Assembly: GCA_041746635.1 (NCBI GenBank)
Contig: JBGTGQ010000089.1
Coordinates: forward strand, 1-64,000
Source: CAMASH01 sp041746635
GTDB taxonomy: Bacteria > Verrucomicrobiota > Verrucomicrobiia > Chthoniobacterales > Terrimicrobiaceae
Length of the DNA: 64,000 nt
Reading direction: 5' to 3'
The notes under the pieces were generated by a model. It was not told the origin of the DNA and did not search any database. It worked only from the letters and a program-made list of their open reading frames with translations. The translations under genes and the position numbers were made by a program. Below are positions 24,573 through 33,306 of this stretch, one piece after another (position 1 is the first letter of the stretch; every line of letters starts with the position of its first letter).

Positions 24573-25697
24573 TCATCGCCGGATCATGGCCGCGGCTTCT
24601 TGGCGGCTTTCGGGGGCGCGCAGGGTGGAGCCGGGGATCCATTCGCCGGGGACGAGGACCTTGCGCGGCTGACTGGGCAGGCCGAGTTCGTTGCGGCTGA
24701 GCGCGCCGATGAGGATATCCACGGCGGAGGCACCGATTTCCTCGTGCTGTTCGTTGACGCCGCTCCAGTCGGAGACGTCGGCCACAAAGTTGAGGTTGGC
24801 TAGGCCGATGTCCTTGGGGACGCTGAAACCGAGTTCCTCGACCCAATCGCGGACGATGGGGTTGATGCAGAGGATGGCTTCGGGTTTGGTTTTTTCCAGC
24901 CATCGATCAAAGGCAACCGGGCGTCCTTCTTTGAATCGTTCCAGAAAAAGAATGGGGATGCGTTCGCTCTCGGGCAGTTGGGCTTGTTCGACGAGGAAGG
25001 CGGCTTGGGCAAGTCCGTTGGCTTCGGAGTCGATGTACCGGCTGTAAACCAGACCGACGCGCATGTAGCCGAGTTGCAACAAGTTTTGGAAAGCGAGCCG
25101 CATGTTGAAATAAAGGTCGCGGTCGGCGATGGGGAAACGTTGCGGATAGAACTGCTCTTGGAAGCCCTTGATCCGCGTGGGCGGGCGCAGGTGCCCGTTG
25201 CCGATGAGCGAGACGACGCAGTTTTCCCATTCGGCGAGGAGATACTGATAGTTAAGCATGAGGGGGAGGATGATGCCGTAAATGCCGTTGCTCCGCAGCA
25301 CCTTGCCCACCCGTTTGGCTTCCTCTTCGTAGGATTTGCCGCTGGAAACCGAGAGGTTGATTTCTTCGAGCCGATAGCCCATGTCGGAGCAGCGCTGGCG
25401 GGCCCCGGCGAGGTAGCCGCGCAACCACGGATATTCATTCCACGAGGACGCGTTGGGATAGTCGTTGAGCCAGCCCATGGCGGCCTGCATCGAGGTCGGG
25501 CGGCTGGATCGCGCCTGGGCTTGGTACATGGCCACGAGCGGATTGGGCCGGTACCCTTCCTTGCGCGCGATGTCCTGTATGCGGTCGCGGGTGGCTTTCG
25601 GGATGGTCGGGTGATTGCGGAGGGCGCGGGAGACGGTCGCTTTGTGGACTCCGGCCAGCTTGGCGATGTGATCGAGGGAGACTCCTTGGATTTTCAC
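24573..25697 (-). CDS. LacI-family transcriptional regulator
   Basis: A 374-residue repressor with N-terminal HTH (VSLDHIAKLAGVHKATVSRA, NHPTIPKATRDRIQDIARKE) followed by the hinge GYRPNPLVAMYQAQARSSR, then a periplasmic-binding-type ligand domain (about 60-360). The long hinge with VAMYQAQ is common in Verrucomicrobiota regulators. The start is GTG 25697; a perfect TGCAACGTTGCA operator ends 3 nt upstream, so autoregulation is likely. The effector sugar is unknown; no sugar genes adjoin it. Confidence 0.88.
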   Translation of the reverse strand: MKIQGVSLDHIAKLAGVHKATVSRALRNHPTIPKATRDRIQDIARKEGYRPNPLVAMYQAQARSSRPTSMQAAMGWLNDYPNASSWNEYPWLRGYLAGARQRCSDMGYRLEEINLSVSSGKSYEEEAKRVGKVLRSNGIYGIILPLMLNYQYLLAEWENCVVSLIGNGHLRPPTRIKGFQEQFYPQRFPIADRDLYFNMRLAFQNLLQLGYMRVGLVYSRYIDSEANGLAQAAFLVEQAQLPESERIPILFLERFKEGRPVAFDRWLEKTKPEAILCINPIVRDWVEELGFSVPKDIGLANLNFVADVSDWSGVNEQHEEIGASAVDILIGALSRNELGLPSQPRKVLVPGEWIPGSTLRAPESRQEAAAMIRR

Positions 25698-25700
25698 TTG

Positions 25701-25712
25701 TGCAACGTTGCA
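25701..25712. promoter_or_regulatory. Palindromic LacI-type operator TGCAACGTTGCA
   Basis: A perfect 12-bp palindrome with central CG, typical for LacI-family repressors, lies 3 nt upstream of the regulator's GTG, overlapping its ribosome-binding region. Since the gene next door (25807, plus) is divergent, a repressor bound here could control both. Confidence 0.7.
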
Positions 25713-25806
25713 TATGGCAATGTCTAAGGCTTAGCAAGGTTTGTTGCGTGTGTTGCGAAGATTCAAGCTTGGCGCGCGGGGGAACCTCGGGGCACCATCC
25801 GCGCAA

Positions 25807-26415
25807 ATGGCTAAACACGACGAAAATGTTTTGGTGGTAAAGCGGGCGCTCTTTGACGAGTTGGGGGCCTTCGAGGGACTGAACGCCGCGACCGATCGCT
25901 ACATCGAGGACTTTTTGAAAAAAGAGAACAATTTTTTCCTGCCGCGATCACTGGCCGAAAACGACCCGACCCACAAACAAATCATCCCCTACGCCGTCTT
26001 CACCTGCGGGGGAAAAATTCTCCACTACGTGCGGGGCGCGAAGTCCGGGGAAAAGCGGCTGGTGGCCAAGGGGTCGATTGGCATCGGCGGACACATCAAT
26101 GACGGCGACGAGAGTCTTTTTTCCTTTGATATTTCGACCTACCGCGCTGCCGTACATCGTGAGATCGAAGAGGAATTGAAATTCGAAGGCGGCTACCAGG
26201 ACCGTGTGGCGGCGTTGATCAATGACGACTCCAACGAAGTCGGACGCGTGCATCTGGGCGTCGTTCACATCGTCACACTCGAACACGAGAACGTGAGCGC
26301 GGGCGAAAAAGCCATCGCCGAACTCGGTTTTTTGACCGTGGAGGAACTCCGCGCCCGTCGCGACAATCTCGAATCCTGGTCGCAAATCGTGCTCGACGGA
26401 TGGGAATCCCTGTAA
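25807..26415 (+). CDS. Nudix-like hydrolase domain protein
   Basis: About 202 residues from MAKHDENVLVV; an upstream frame to 25741 adds no family sequence. Segment LVAKGSIGIGGHINDGDE and the helix AAVHREIEEELKFEGG form a Nudix box variant (G...REhxEEh). The N-terminal half (FFLPRSLAENDPTHKQIIPY) is like a family of Nudix-superfamily proteins that resemble phosphoesterases. Substrate unknown. Divergent from lacI; a possible K+ channel gene follows. Confidence 0.75.
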   Translation: MAKHDENVLVVKRALFDELGAFEGLNAATDRYIEDFLKKENNFFLPRSLAENDPTHKQIIPYAVFTCGGKILHYVRGAKSGEKRLVAKGSIGIGGHINDGDESLFSFDISTYRAAVHREIEEELKFEGGYQDRVAALINDDSNEVGRVHLGVVHIVTLEHENVSAGEKAIAELGFLTVEELRARRDNLESWSQIVLDGWESL

Positions 26416-26446
26416 GGGTGCGGCCCACCCGATTCTCCCGGATGCC

Positions 26447-28135
26447 GTGAAACTGATTTCCACCCAGATTGCGATTCTCCTGCGGCCGGGTTCCACCCGC
26501 AAAAATGTGCCGTTTCTTCTGGGTTTTACGGCGGTCTTGGCGTTGCTGGTGGCGGTTTTCACCATCCTTTTTCATGTCATCATGGAATGGGAGGATCAGG
26601 ACCACTCGTGGTTGAGCGGGCTTTACTGGACCTTGGTCACGATGTCCACGCTGGGCTTCGGGGACATCACGTTTAAGAGCGACATCGGCCGGTTTTTTTC
26701 CGTCGTGGTGCTGCTCAGCGGTATGGTTTTCCTGTTGGTGCTTCTGCCCTTCACGTTCATCGAGTTTTTCTATTCGCCCTTCGTCAAAGCCCAGCAGGAG
26801 GCTCGCGCTCCGAGATCCGTGCCACCCTTATTGCGGGATCACGTCATCCTCACGCACTACGACGCGGTGTCCGCCGCCTTCATTCATCGGTTGGATAAAT
26901 TCCGAATTCCTTACGTACTGGTGGTTCCGGACGTTGCCCAGGCCTTGCTCTGGCACGATGTTGGACTGCGGGTAGTCGTGGCCGACCTGGAGGATCCGGG
27001 CGCGTTTTCCCAGTGCGGATTCGAGCGAGCAGCCATGGTGGCGGCGACGGGGGATGATTTCACCAACACCAGCGTGGCCTTCACCGCGCGGGAATTCTCC
27101 CGCGATTCGCTCATCGTCGCCACCGCCAGCGCGCCTGACTCCGTGGATGTATTGGAACTGGCGGGCAGCGACCATGTGATGCAACTGGGCGAAATCCTGG
27201 GAGGCTCCCTGGCCCGCCGCACCATTGCCTCCGATGCTCAATCCCACACCATCGGCAGTTTTGGGAAACTCCGCATCGCGGAAGCCATGGTGGCCGGGAC
27301 GCCGCTGGTCGGCAAAAAGGTTGTGGACAGCCGCCTGCGCGAGCTCGTCGGCGTGACCGTGGTCGGACTCTGGCAGCGCGGAAATTTTCTCGCCCCCCTG
27401 CCGGACTCCATCCTCACGCCGGACACGATGCTTGTGCTGGCCGGCAGTGAGGACCAACTGGCGGCTTATGACGCGCTGTTCTGCATTTATCACCGCGCCC
27501 ACGCCCCGGTCGTAATTATCGGGGCCGGCCGGGTTGGGCGGGCCGCGGCCGCATCCTTCGACCAAGGCGGACTCGAATACCGCATCATCGAACAGCTTCC
27601 CGACCGCGTGCTCGATCCCGCGAAATACATCCTTGGCAGCGCCGCCGATCGCGCCACCCTGGACCGGGCAGGCATCATGGATGCGCCCGCTGTTATCATC
27701 ACCACCCGCGAGGACGCGGTGAATATTTACCTCAGCATCTACTGCCGGAAACTGCGTCCCGACATTCAGATCGTGGCCCGGGCCAACATCGAGGCCAACG
27801 TCTCCCGCCTGCACAACGCCGGAGCCGATGTGGTGATGTCCTACGCTTCGATGGGCTCAAACATTCTTTTCAATCTCCTGCGCCGCGAAAACACTGTTCT
27901 CGTGGCCGAGGGCCTCAACATTTTTCGTTTCCAAACCCCGACGGAACTGGCCGGAAAATCCATCGCCGAATCCTCCATTCGCTCCCGCACCGGCTGCAGC
28001 ATCATCGCCTTGCAGGACGGTGCCAACCAGATCGTCAATCCCGGCCCCGACGCCATTATCGAGGCGCGGCACGAACTCATCCTGATCGGCACCCTGGCCG
28101 CCGAAGATGCTTTTTTCAAGGCGTTCCAATCCTGA
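26447..28135 (+). CDS. Potassium channel with two TrkA/RCK modules
   Basis: A 562-residue protein starting at GTG. Two membrane helices (about 22-44 and 82-107) flank the pore helix and filter TMSTLGFGDIT (residues 65-75; TLGFGD against the usual TVGYGD). Two RCK units follow: the first from about 127 (LRDHVILTHYDAVSAAFIHR), the second from about 347 (PVVIIGAGRVGRAAAASFDQ with a GxGxxG NAD site), each with a TrkA-C-like part. The Phe in the filter is tolerated in some K+ channels. A tandem-RCK arrangement normally forms the gating ring alone. Inner membrane; no auxiliary genes nearby. Confidence 0.88.
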   Translation: MKLISTQIAILLRPGSTRKNVPFLLGFTAVLALLVAVFTILFHVIMEWEDQDHSWLSGLYWTLVTMSTLGFGDITFKSDIGRFFSVVVLLSGMVFLLVLLPFTFIEFFYSPFVKAQQEARAPRSVPPLLRDHVILTHYDAVSAAFIHRLDKFRIPYVLVVPDVAQALLWHDVGLRVVVADLEDPGAFSQCGFERAAMVAATGDDFTNTSVAFTAREFSRDSLIVATASAPDSVDVLELAGSDHVMQLGEILGGSLARRTIASDAQSHTIGSFGKLRIAEAMVAGTPLVGKKVVDSRLRELVGVTVVGLWQRGNFLAPLPDSILTPDTMLVLAGSEDQLAAYDALFCIYHRAHAPVVIIGAGRVGRAAAASFDQGGLEYRIIEQLPDRVLDPAKYILGSAADRATLDRAGIMDAPAVIITTREDAVNIYLSIYCRKLRPDIQIVARANIEANVSRLHNAGADVVMSYASMGSNILFNLLRRENTVLVAEGLNIFRFQTPTELAGKSIAESSIRSRTGCSIIALQDGANQIVNPGPDAIIEARHELILIGTLAAEDAFFKAFQS

Positions 28136-28351
28136 CTGCATGGAGCGCTGATTCCATCCGAGGAAGACGAAAACGGTTTAGCCAAAAAAGATCGCAAGAG
28201 CACGAAGAGTAAAGGGCGGGAATGGGCGCAGACTGGGTAAGTTGCCGAACCCGACCCTGTGTTGGAGTTCATGCTTTAGCATGCCTTAGGGAGCAATTTT
28301 GAAGTTTGACTCCGATCCCAGGGTCGCGACGCCACCCGGGACTCAGATTTA

Positions 28352-28397
28352 ATGCAATAACAATGCATTTGCATATTTACATGCAACAAATATGCAA
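28352..28397 (+). promoter_or_regulatory. Cluster of ATGCAA/TTGCAT boxes upstream of the His-rich barrel gene
   Basis: ATGCAA or ATGCAT occurs at 28352, 28363, 28381 and 28392 (spacings 11, 18 and 11), and TTGCAT at 28369-28374 pairs with ATGCAA at 28381-28386 as an inverted repeat with a 6-nt spacer. The cluster ends 13 nt before the start codon. Near-helical spacing suggests a cooperative regulator site; which regulator is unknown. The stretch 28136-28351 holds a small CATGC-TTTA-GCATG hairpin and no gene. Confidence 0.5.
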
Positions 28398-28410
28398 TTA
28401 AGGAAACGCC

Positions 28411-29316
28411 ATGACTCTTCGCACCACCTCTCTCGCCGCCTTTCTCACCCTCGCATTCATCTGCAACGCACCGGCGCATGGCCCGGGCGCTCACCGCCAC
28501 AAAGCGGAGGATGAACACGATCGTGATCATCCGACAGAGGAATCCGGCAGCGGCAAATCCATCAACTCATCCCACAATCACGAGGAAAGCCGCCGATGGG
28601 GGGCCAGCTTGGCGGCGGGATGGGAGAGCCGCCATATTCACTACGGCGTGAACGAGACCGGCAACTCCGGGGCCTATACCACGGAGCTTTCGTTTTGGTA
28701 TCAAAACCTGATGCTCGGCGCGTGGTCCGGATTCGGCGCGGGCAATGCGTTCGAGGAATGGGATTTCACCATTTCGTACAACCTCGATCTCGGCGCGGTC
28801 TTTCTCATCCCCGGTTTCAATTTCCGCTACTCCCCCGGCTTGGTGGAGGAAGGACACAGCGAAGGCGAAGAAGAGCACGATGACCACGAGGGACACGACC
28901 AGGAGGAGCTCAAAGAGGAGACGCACAGCCATGTCCACAACACCTGCGGCAATGAAGTGTTCTTCGTCCTCGGCACAGATCGCATTCCCTACGTGACCCC
29001 GAGCATGTTTTTCATTTGGGATCTTAACAACACGCCCGGCGCGTTCATGGAACTCCGCCTCGACGGCGACGTGCCGGTGTGGAAGAACGTTTTCAGCCTG
29101 CAGCCCTACGCGCTGCTTGGGCTGAATTTTGGCTACAACACGCAGGATTATTTCGGCTGGAACAACGTGCAGTTCGGCGTGGAAGCCACCTGGAAAATCA
29201 ACAAAGCCGTAAGCGTTTTCGGCGGGGTGAACTACAGCATCGCCCTCGCCGCCTTGGAGGATATCGGCCAGGGCAACGAGGTTTGGGCCAATGCCGGCGT
29301 GTCGCTGACGTATTGA
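28411..29316 (+). CDS. Histidine-rich outer-membrane beta-barrel protein
   Basis: A 301-residue exported protein with signal MTLRTTSLAAFLTLAFICNA. After cleavage (AHG) comes a His/Asp/Glu-rich segment (about 23-60, HGPGAHRHKAEDEHDRDH) and a second one in the middle (about 149-180, EGEEEHDDHEGHDQEELKEE, then THSHVHN). The remaining sequence is made of barrel strands ending in aromatic ANAGVSLTY. Such loops bind Zn, Ni or Cu, so a metal uptake or buffering role at the cell surface is a reasonable guess. The TGCA box cluster upstream suggests tight control. Not assigned to a named family. Confidence 0.75.
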   Translation: MTLRTTSLAAFLTLAFICNAPAHGPGAHRHKAEDEHDRDHPTEESGSGKSINSSHNHEESRRWGASLAAGWESRHIHYGVNETGNSGAYTTELSFWYQNLMLGAWSGFGAGNAFEEWDFTISYNLDLGAVFLIPGFNFRYSPGLVEEGHSEGEEEHDDHEGHDQEELKEETHSHVHNTCGNEVFFVLGTDRIPYVTPSMFFIWDLNNTPGAFMELRLDGDVPVWKNVFSLQPYALLGLNFGYNTQDYFGWNNVQFGVEATWKINKAVSVFGGVNYSIALAALEDIGQGNEVWANAGVSLTY

Positions 29317-29326
29317 CGCCGCCCGC

Positions 29327-29491
29327 TCAATGCGCGCCCTGCCAAACGATCTCGGTGCGCGCCGCTCCGGGGCATTTTCTGCCGGGATAGATGTCCACGA
29401 TTTCGAGACTGAGGGTGTCGCCGATGCACCGCAGACAGCGTCACGGGGCTTTGCTCAGAAGCGTGGTCAGATCGGCGTCGCGCAGGATCAT
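29327..29491 (-). CDS. 54-codon Cys-rich ORF with an in-frame TGA (selenoprotein or disrupted)
   Basis: The frame starts with an ATG overlapping the TerB-like stop (ATGA at 29491-29488). It reads MILRDADLTTLLSKAP, then TGA at 29443-29441, then RCLRCIGDTLSLEIVDIYPG, RKCPGAARTEIVWQGAH and a stop. The part after the TGA has CxRC and CPGAA, looks strongly conserved in style and continues in frame. Either TGA is selenocysteine (it would sit in a Cys-rich position, U-R-C-L-R-C), or it is a point mutation of TGC to TGA. A possible short stem (GGTG...CACC) lies about 15 nt after it. No selenocysteine machinery is in the window. Confidence 0.45.
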
Positions 29492-29760
29492 GCCGTGGGT
29501 TTCGTCGGGTTGAGGCGGCCCATGGGCGGGAGCCGGCGCGAGGCCAGCGTCGTCAAGGGCCGGACGGCGTCGCTCAGCACCGGACGGGCCAGCAATACGC
29601 GCTGATGCAGGGCAGGAAGATCGATTTCGGACCCAGCCAGATTGACGGTGAGGTCTTTGATTTGACAGCGCTCCTCGTCGTGCTTTTCGCCGTCGGCAAA
29701 TGCGGCGGTCAGACAGACGGTGAGGATGGCTTCGGTTTCGGGCGGGGTTAGGTTGGCCAT
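29488..29760 (-). CDS. TerB-like N-terminal domain protein, short
   Basis: About 90 residues from MANLTPPETEAILTVCLTAA. The helices AFADGEKHDEERCQIKDLTV and the ERxxI/LP...HQRVLLARP pattern are TerB/DjlA-like. Typical members have 130-150 residues and continue with EARxxAxEMAxxVxxADG, whereas here the frame ends in RRLPPMGRLNPTKPTA, so either it is truncated or it is a minimal form. It begins 5 nt after the TerC stop and overlaps the next ORF, indicating one operon. Confidence 0.55.
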   Translation of the reverse strand: MANLTPPETEAILTVCLTAAFADGEKHDEERCQIKDLTVNLAGSEIDLPALHQRVLLARPVLSDAVRPLTTLASRRLPPMGRLNPTKPTA

Positions 29761-29765
29761 AAAAT

Positions 29766-30698
29766 TCAGGGCAGGGTGACGGGAACTTTTTTCGGCCAAA
29801 CTAGGGAGGCCATGACCGAGAGAGCCAGGACGCCGACGATTACGATCAGGGAAATGTGGGTGTCAATTTTCCAAGCGGTGTGGCCCAGTAGCATCTTCAC
29901 GCCGACAAAAGTCAGCACGACGCCGAGCCCGATCTTGAGGTAGTGGAATTTATCCATCACCCCAGCCAGGGCAAAGTAGAGCGAGCGCAGACCCAGAATC
30001 GCGAAGACGTTCGAGGTGTACACGATGAACGGATCGCGGGTGACGGCGAAGATGGCGGGAATGGAATCCACCGCGAAGATCAGATCGGTGAACTCGACCA
30101 GGATCAACACCACGAAGAGGGGCGTGGCCATGAGAACCCCCTTTTCCCGCACGAAAAAGCGGTCCTCGCGGTAGTCGCTGGTCACGGGCATGAATTTTTT
30201 GAACCAGCGGACCAGCGGATTGCGTTCAGGATGGATTTCCTCCTCGCGCTTCACGATCATTTTGATCCCGGTGAAGATGAGAAAGAGCCCAAAAATATAG
30301 ATGATCCAGGTGAATTCCTCAATCAAGGCGGCGCCGAGGAAGATCATGATCGCGCGCATGATCAATGCGCCGATGATGCCCCAAAACAACACCTTGTGTT
30401 GGAAAATCGGCGGCACCGCGAAGTAGGAAAACAACAAGGCAAAAACGAAGACATTGTCCACGCTGAGCGATTTCTCGATCACGTAACCGGTGAAAAATTC
30501 GAGCCCTTTTTGCGGACCCATGAAGTGGAAGATCCCGAAGTTAAAGACCAGCGCGAGACTCACCCAGACCGCGGTCCAGGTGATCGATTCCCGGAAGGTT
30601 ACGACATGGGCCTTCTTGTGAAACACGCCCAGATCGAGCGCCAGCATGGCCAGCACGAAGAGATTGAAGCCGACCCAGAGCCAGATGGTGTCAGTCAT
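29766..30698 (-). CDS. TerC family membrane protein (Alx-like)
   Basis: A 310-residue protein with nine or so membrane helices. The hallmarks are FFTGYVIEKSLSVDNVFVFA and VEFTDLIFAVDSIPAIFAVT, the acidic helix motifs shared by TerC and Alx; these export Mn2+ (or other metals) and help membrane protein metalation. A conserved LILVEFTDL and DPFIVYTSNVFAILGLRSLY are also seen. Divergent from an NhaR-like regulator, 92 nt apart. No yybP-ykoY leader fits in this gap. It leads an operon with a TerB-like gene. Confidence 0.92.
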   Translation of the reverse strand: MTDTIWLWVGFNLFVLAMLALDLGVFHKKAHVVTFRESITWTAVWVSLALVFNFGIFHFMGPQKGLEFFTGYVIEKSLSVDNVFVFALLFSYFAVPPIFQHKVLFWGIIGALIMRAIMIFLGAALIEEFTWIIYIFGLFLIFTGIKMIVKREEEIHPERNPLVRWFKKFMPVTSDYREDRFFVREKGVLMATPLFVVLILVEFTDLIFAVDSIPAIFAVTRDPFIVYTSNVFAILGLRSLYFALAGVMDKFHYLKIGLGVVLTFVGVKMLLGHTAWKIDTHISLIVIVGVLALSVMASLVWPKKVPVTLP

Positions 30699-30790
30699 GC
30701 CTATGGGAAACGCGGGTTTTCATAAACCGCATCATCCGCGTGAAAGATGGATTTGTATAATGCGCAAAATCTCACGTAAGGTTCGTTTTA

Positions 30791-31741
30791 ATGGAATCGT
30801 CGCCGCCGCCCGAATGGTTGAACTATCACCATCTCCGCTACTTCTGGACGGTGGCCCGGGAAGGCAGCCTGCGCGGCGCGGCGGAGAAGCTGCACGTTTC
30901 CCAGTCGTCCATCTGCGCCCAAATCCAGTTGCTCGAATCCGCCCTGGGTGAAGACCTCTTCCGTCTCAATGCCCGCTCACTCGTCCTGACAGAATTCGGG
31001 CATCTCATCCTGAGCTATGCCGAGGAAATTTTCACCTTGGGCCGCGAGTTGCTCAATGCCCGCAAACAATTCCCCGGCGTGCGGTCTCTGCGTCTGCACG
31101 TGGGGATCGTGGACTCGTTTCCCAAGCTGACCAGCTTCGACATCCTTCGCCCCATCTTCACCCACCAACCTGCCATCCAAGTGACCTGCCATGAGGGCAA
31201 ACTGGATGATCTGCTGGCCCAGCTCGCCACCCACCGGCTGGATGTCGTGCTGGCCGACGAACCGGCTTCCCCCGGGTTGAAACTCAAGACGTTCAATCAT
31301 CCGCTGGGTTCGAGCGGCATTACCTTCTGCGCGGTGCCGCGGCTGGCCCGCCGGCTGAAGGGCCGCTTTCCCCGCAATCTCCACCATGCCCCCGCCCTGC
31401 TTGGCACCCAGAACACCACCTTGCGCCGCGACTTGGAAAAATGGTTCCGCCGCCAGGGCATCGAACCCTGTGTGGTGGGAGAATTTGAGGACGGAGCCCT
31501 CACCAAAATCGTGGCCAGCGAAGGCATCGGTTTCCTCCATGTCCCGACCGTGGCCGCGGCGGAGGCGGTCGAACGTTATGGCTTCGACGTGCTGGGGCAC
31601 ACCACCCAATGCAAGATGCAGTTTTTTGCCATCACGGCGGAACGACGGGTGGATCATCCGGCCGTGCGGGCCATCACGACTCGCGTCGCGAAACCCGCCC
31701 GCCTGCGACGGAAACAAAGCGTTTCCCGTGGCAAGGCGTAA
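30791..31741 (+). CDS. LysR-family regulator, NhaR-like
   Basis: A 316-residue activator. The HTH region LNYHHLRYFWTVAREGSLRG, AAEKLHVSQSSICAQIQLLE is close to NhaR, the Na+/alkaline-response activator of antiporter genes, and the long ligand domain (about 95-300) follows, with GTQNTTLRRDLEKWFRRQGI as in NhaR. Start ATG 30791. Given the shared 92-bp divergent region, terC is the likely target; ion or pH stress is the likely signal. No NhaA-type antiporter is in the window. Confidence 0.85.
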   Translation: MESSPPPEWLNYHHLRYFWTVAREGSLRGAAEKLHVSQSSICAQIQLLESALGEDLFRLNARSLVLTEFGHLILSYAEEIFTLGRELLNARKQFPGVRSLRLHVGIVDSFPKLTSFDILRPIFTHQPAIQVTCHEGKLDDLLAQLATHRLDVVLADEPASPGLKLKTFNHPLGSSGITFCAVPRLARRLKGRFPRNLHHAPALLGTQNTTLRRDLEKWFRRQGIEPCVVGEFEDGALTKIVASEGIGFLHVPTVAAAEAVERYGFDVLGHTTQCKMQFFAITAERRVDHPAVRAITTRVAKPARLRRKQSVSRGKA

Positions 31742-31769
31742 CGCGGAACGCCTTTTTTTGGCGAATTTT

Positions 31770-33059
31770 TCACCCGCAACAGTCCGTCACGGCGAGGTGC
31801 AAGGCGGAGACCGCCGCCCTCAATTGGTCTGCGCTGGTGCAGAGCGGAGGCATGAGAACAATCGTATCGAGAATCGGGCGGGTGAGCAGGCCATGCTTGC
31901 GGGCGGCGAGGCAGACGCGCGCACCGGTTTGGTCCTGCCAGGGATAAGGTTCGCCCGGGGTGCGCTGGAGGTCGATCCCGGCGATGAAGCCGCATTGGCG
32001 GATTTCGCCGATGTGAGGATTTGCCTTAAGAGCGGTGAGCAATTCGCGCAAGAGGGCGATTTTGGGCTGGAGCCTTTCCAGCGTTTTCTCCTCCTCGAAG
32101 ATCTGCAGGCTGGCCAGCGCTGCCGCACAGCCCAGCGGATTGCCGCAATAACTGTGGCCGTAGAAGAAGGTCTTTAATTCATGATATTCGCCCAGGAAAG
32201 CCTCGTAAACGCGCTCGGCCGTGAGGGTGGCCGCCAGCGGGAGATAACCGCCGGTGAGACCCTTCGCCAGGCAAAGAAAATCAGGAAAAACCTCCTCGTG
32301 CTGGCCGGCGAACATTTTTCCGGTCCGACCGAAACCGGTCAGGACTTCGTCGAATATGAGTAACACGTCGTGCGTGTCGCACCAGGCGCGCAGGGCTTTC
32401 AACATACCCGCGGGCCAGAGCCGGATGCCGGCCGCTCCCTGCACGAGCGGCTCAATGATGATGGCGGCGAGATCGCCCGCCTCGATGTTTGCCAGCGCGG
32501 CCACGTCCGCCACGTGCTGAACGGGAAAGTGGACGGCGGCAAAGCGGCTCGTAAATGTGCCGACCCCGCCGAGGCTCGCGGCCCCCGCCGTGTCACCGTG
32601 GTAGGCCTTGTCGAAAGCGAGAAACTTCGTCCGTCCGGGCTGCCCGGTGAGTTGCCAGTATTGCAGCGACATTTTCAGGGCAACCTCGATGGCGGTGGAA
32701 CCGTCGTCGGAATAAAAGACCCGCGACAAAGGCGGGACGGCTTCGACGAGTTTTTGCGCCAGCGCAATGGCCGGCGCATTGCTTGATCCGAGAAAAGAAA
32801 CATGTGCGACCCGATCGAGCTGGGCCTTGATGGCGGCGTTGATCTTTGCGTGGTTATGTCCGTGAATATTGGTCCAGATGGAGGAATTGCCGTCGAGGTA
32901 CTCGCGTCCCTCGCTGTCGCGCAAGAGCGCGCCCTCGCCCTCCACCAGCACGAGCGGTTCGTGATCTGGCGCAGCCCACGCCTTCATCTGGGTGAAGGGA
33001 TGCCAAAGATGTGCCTTGTCAGCGGCGATGAGGGAGGCGGTGTTCACGGCGGACATCAT
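31770..33059 (-). CDS. bioA: Adenosylmethionine--8-amino-7-oxononanoate aminotransferase
   Basis: BioA uses SAM as amino donor in biotin synthesis. The 429 residues match. Visible motifs: HLWHPFTQMKAWAAPDHEPL, WTNIHGHNHAKINAAIKAQL, the PLP region FYSDDGSTAIEVALKMSLQY, AYHGDTAGAASLGG, LIFDEVLTGFGRTGKMFAG, and the PLP lysine in LCLAKGLTGGYLPLAATLT. GHSYCGNPLGCAAALASL is also conserved. Stands alone; no other bio genes in view. Convergent with the LysR gene. Confidence 0.95.
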   Translation of the reverse strand: MMSAVNTASLIAADKAHLWHPFTQMKAWAAPDHEPLVLVEGEGALLRDSEGREYLDGNSSIWTNIHGHNHAKINAAIKAQLDRVAHVSFLGSSNAPAIALAQKLVEAVPPLSRVFYSDDGSTAIEVALKMSLQYWQLTGQPGRTKFLAFDKAYHGDTAGAASLGGVGTFTSRFAAVHFPVQHVADVAALANIEAGDLAAIIIEPLVQGAAGIRLWPAGMLKALRAWCDTHDVLLIFDEVLTGFGRTGKMFAGQHEEVFPDFLCLAKGLTGGYLPLAATLTAERVYEAFLGEYHELKTFFYGHSYCGNPLGCAAALASLQIFEEEKTLERLQPKIALLRELLTALKANPHIGEIRQCGFIAGIDLQRTPGEPYPWQDQTGARVCLAARKHGLLTRPILDTIVLMPPLCTSADQLRAAVSALHLAVTDCCG

Positions 33060-33108
33060 GGTCGCTCGAGCGCTACGGCTCGACCCTTTTTATCCCGAAA
33101 ACAGGAAT

Positions 33109-33136
33109 TGAACCGCGGATAACACGGATAAAAACG
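33109..33136. repeat. Partial copy of the ACCGCGGATAACACGGAT repeat
   Basis: AACCGCGGATAACACGGATA followed by AAAACGGATG resembles the left arm of the palindrome at 33868-33939. The remaining 33060-33306 holds no gene. Confidence 0.6.
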
Positions 33137-33306
33137 GATGCGGAGAACGTTGAATTCCAACGTCCGCCTTCTTCCACTTCGAGTTCGATGGAGAACCGTG
33201 ACATGAGCTTTAGATAATTCGGCGCGCCTCCCCGTCGAGGGGCCAATCCCAATGGCGGAAGGCCTCGGGGATTTTTTGATCGAAAAGCGGGCGTCGAAAA
33301 TCGAGA

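Noticed and set aside
30699..30790. Manganese (yybP-ykoY) riboswitch before terC
   Set aside because: The gap is only 92 nt and shared with a divergent regulator; the conserved motifs of that riboswitch are not seen.
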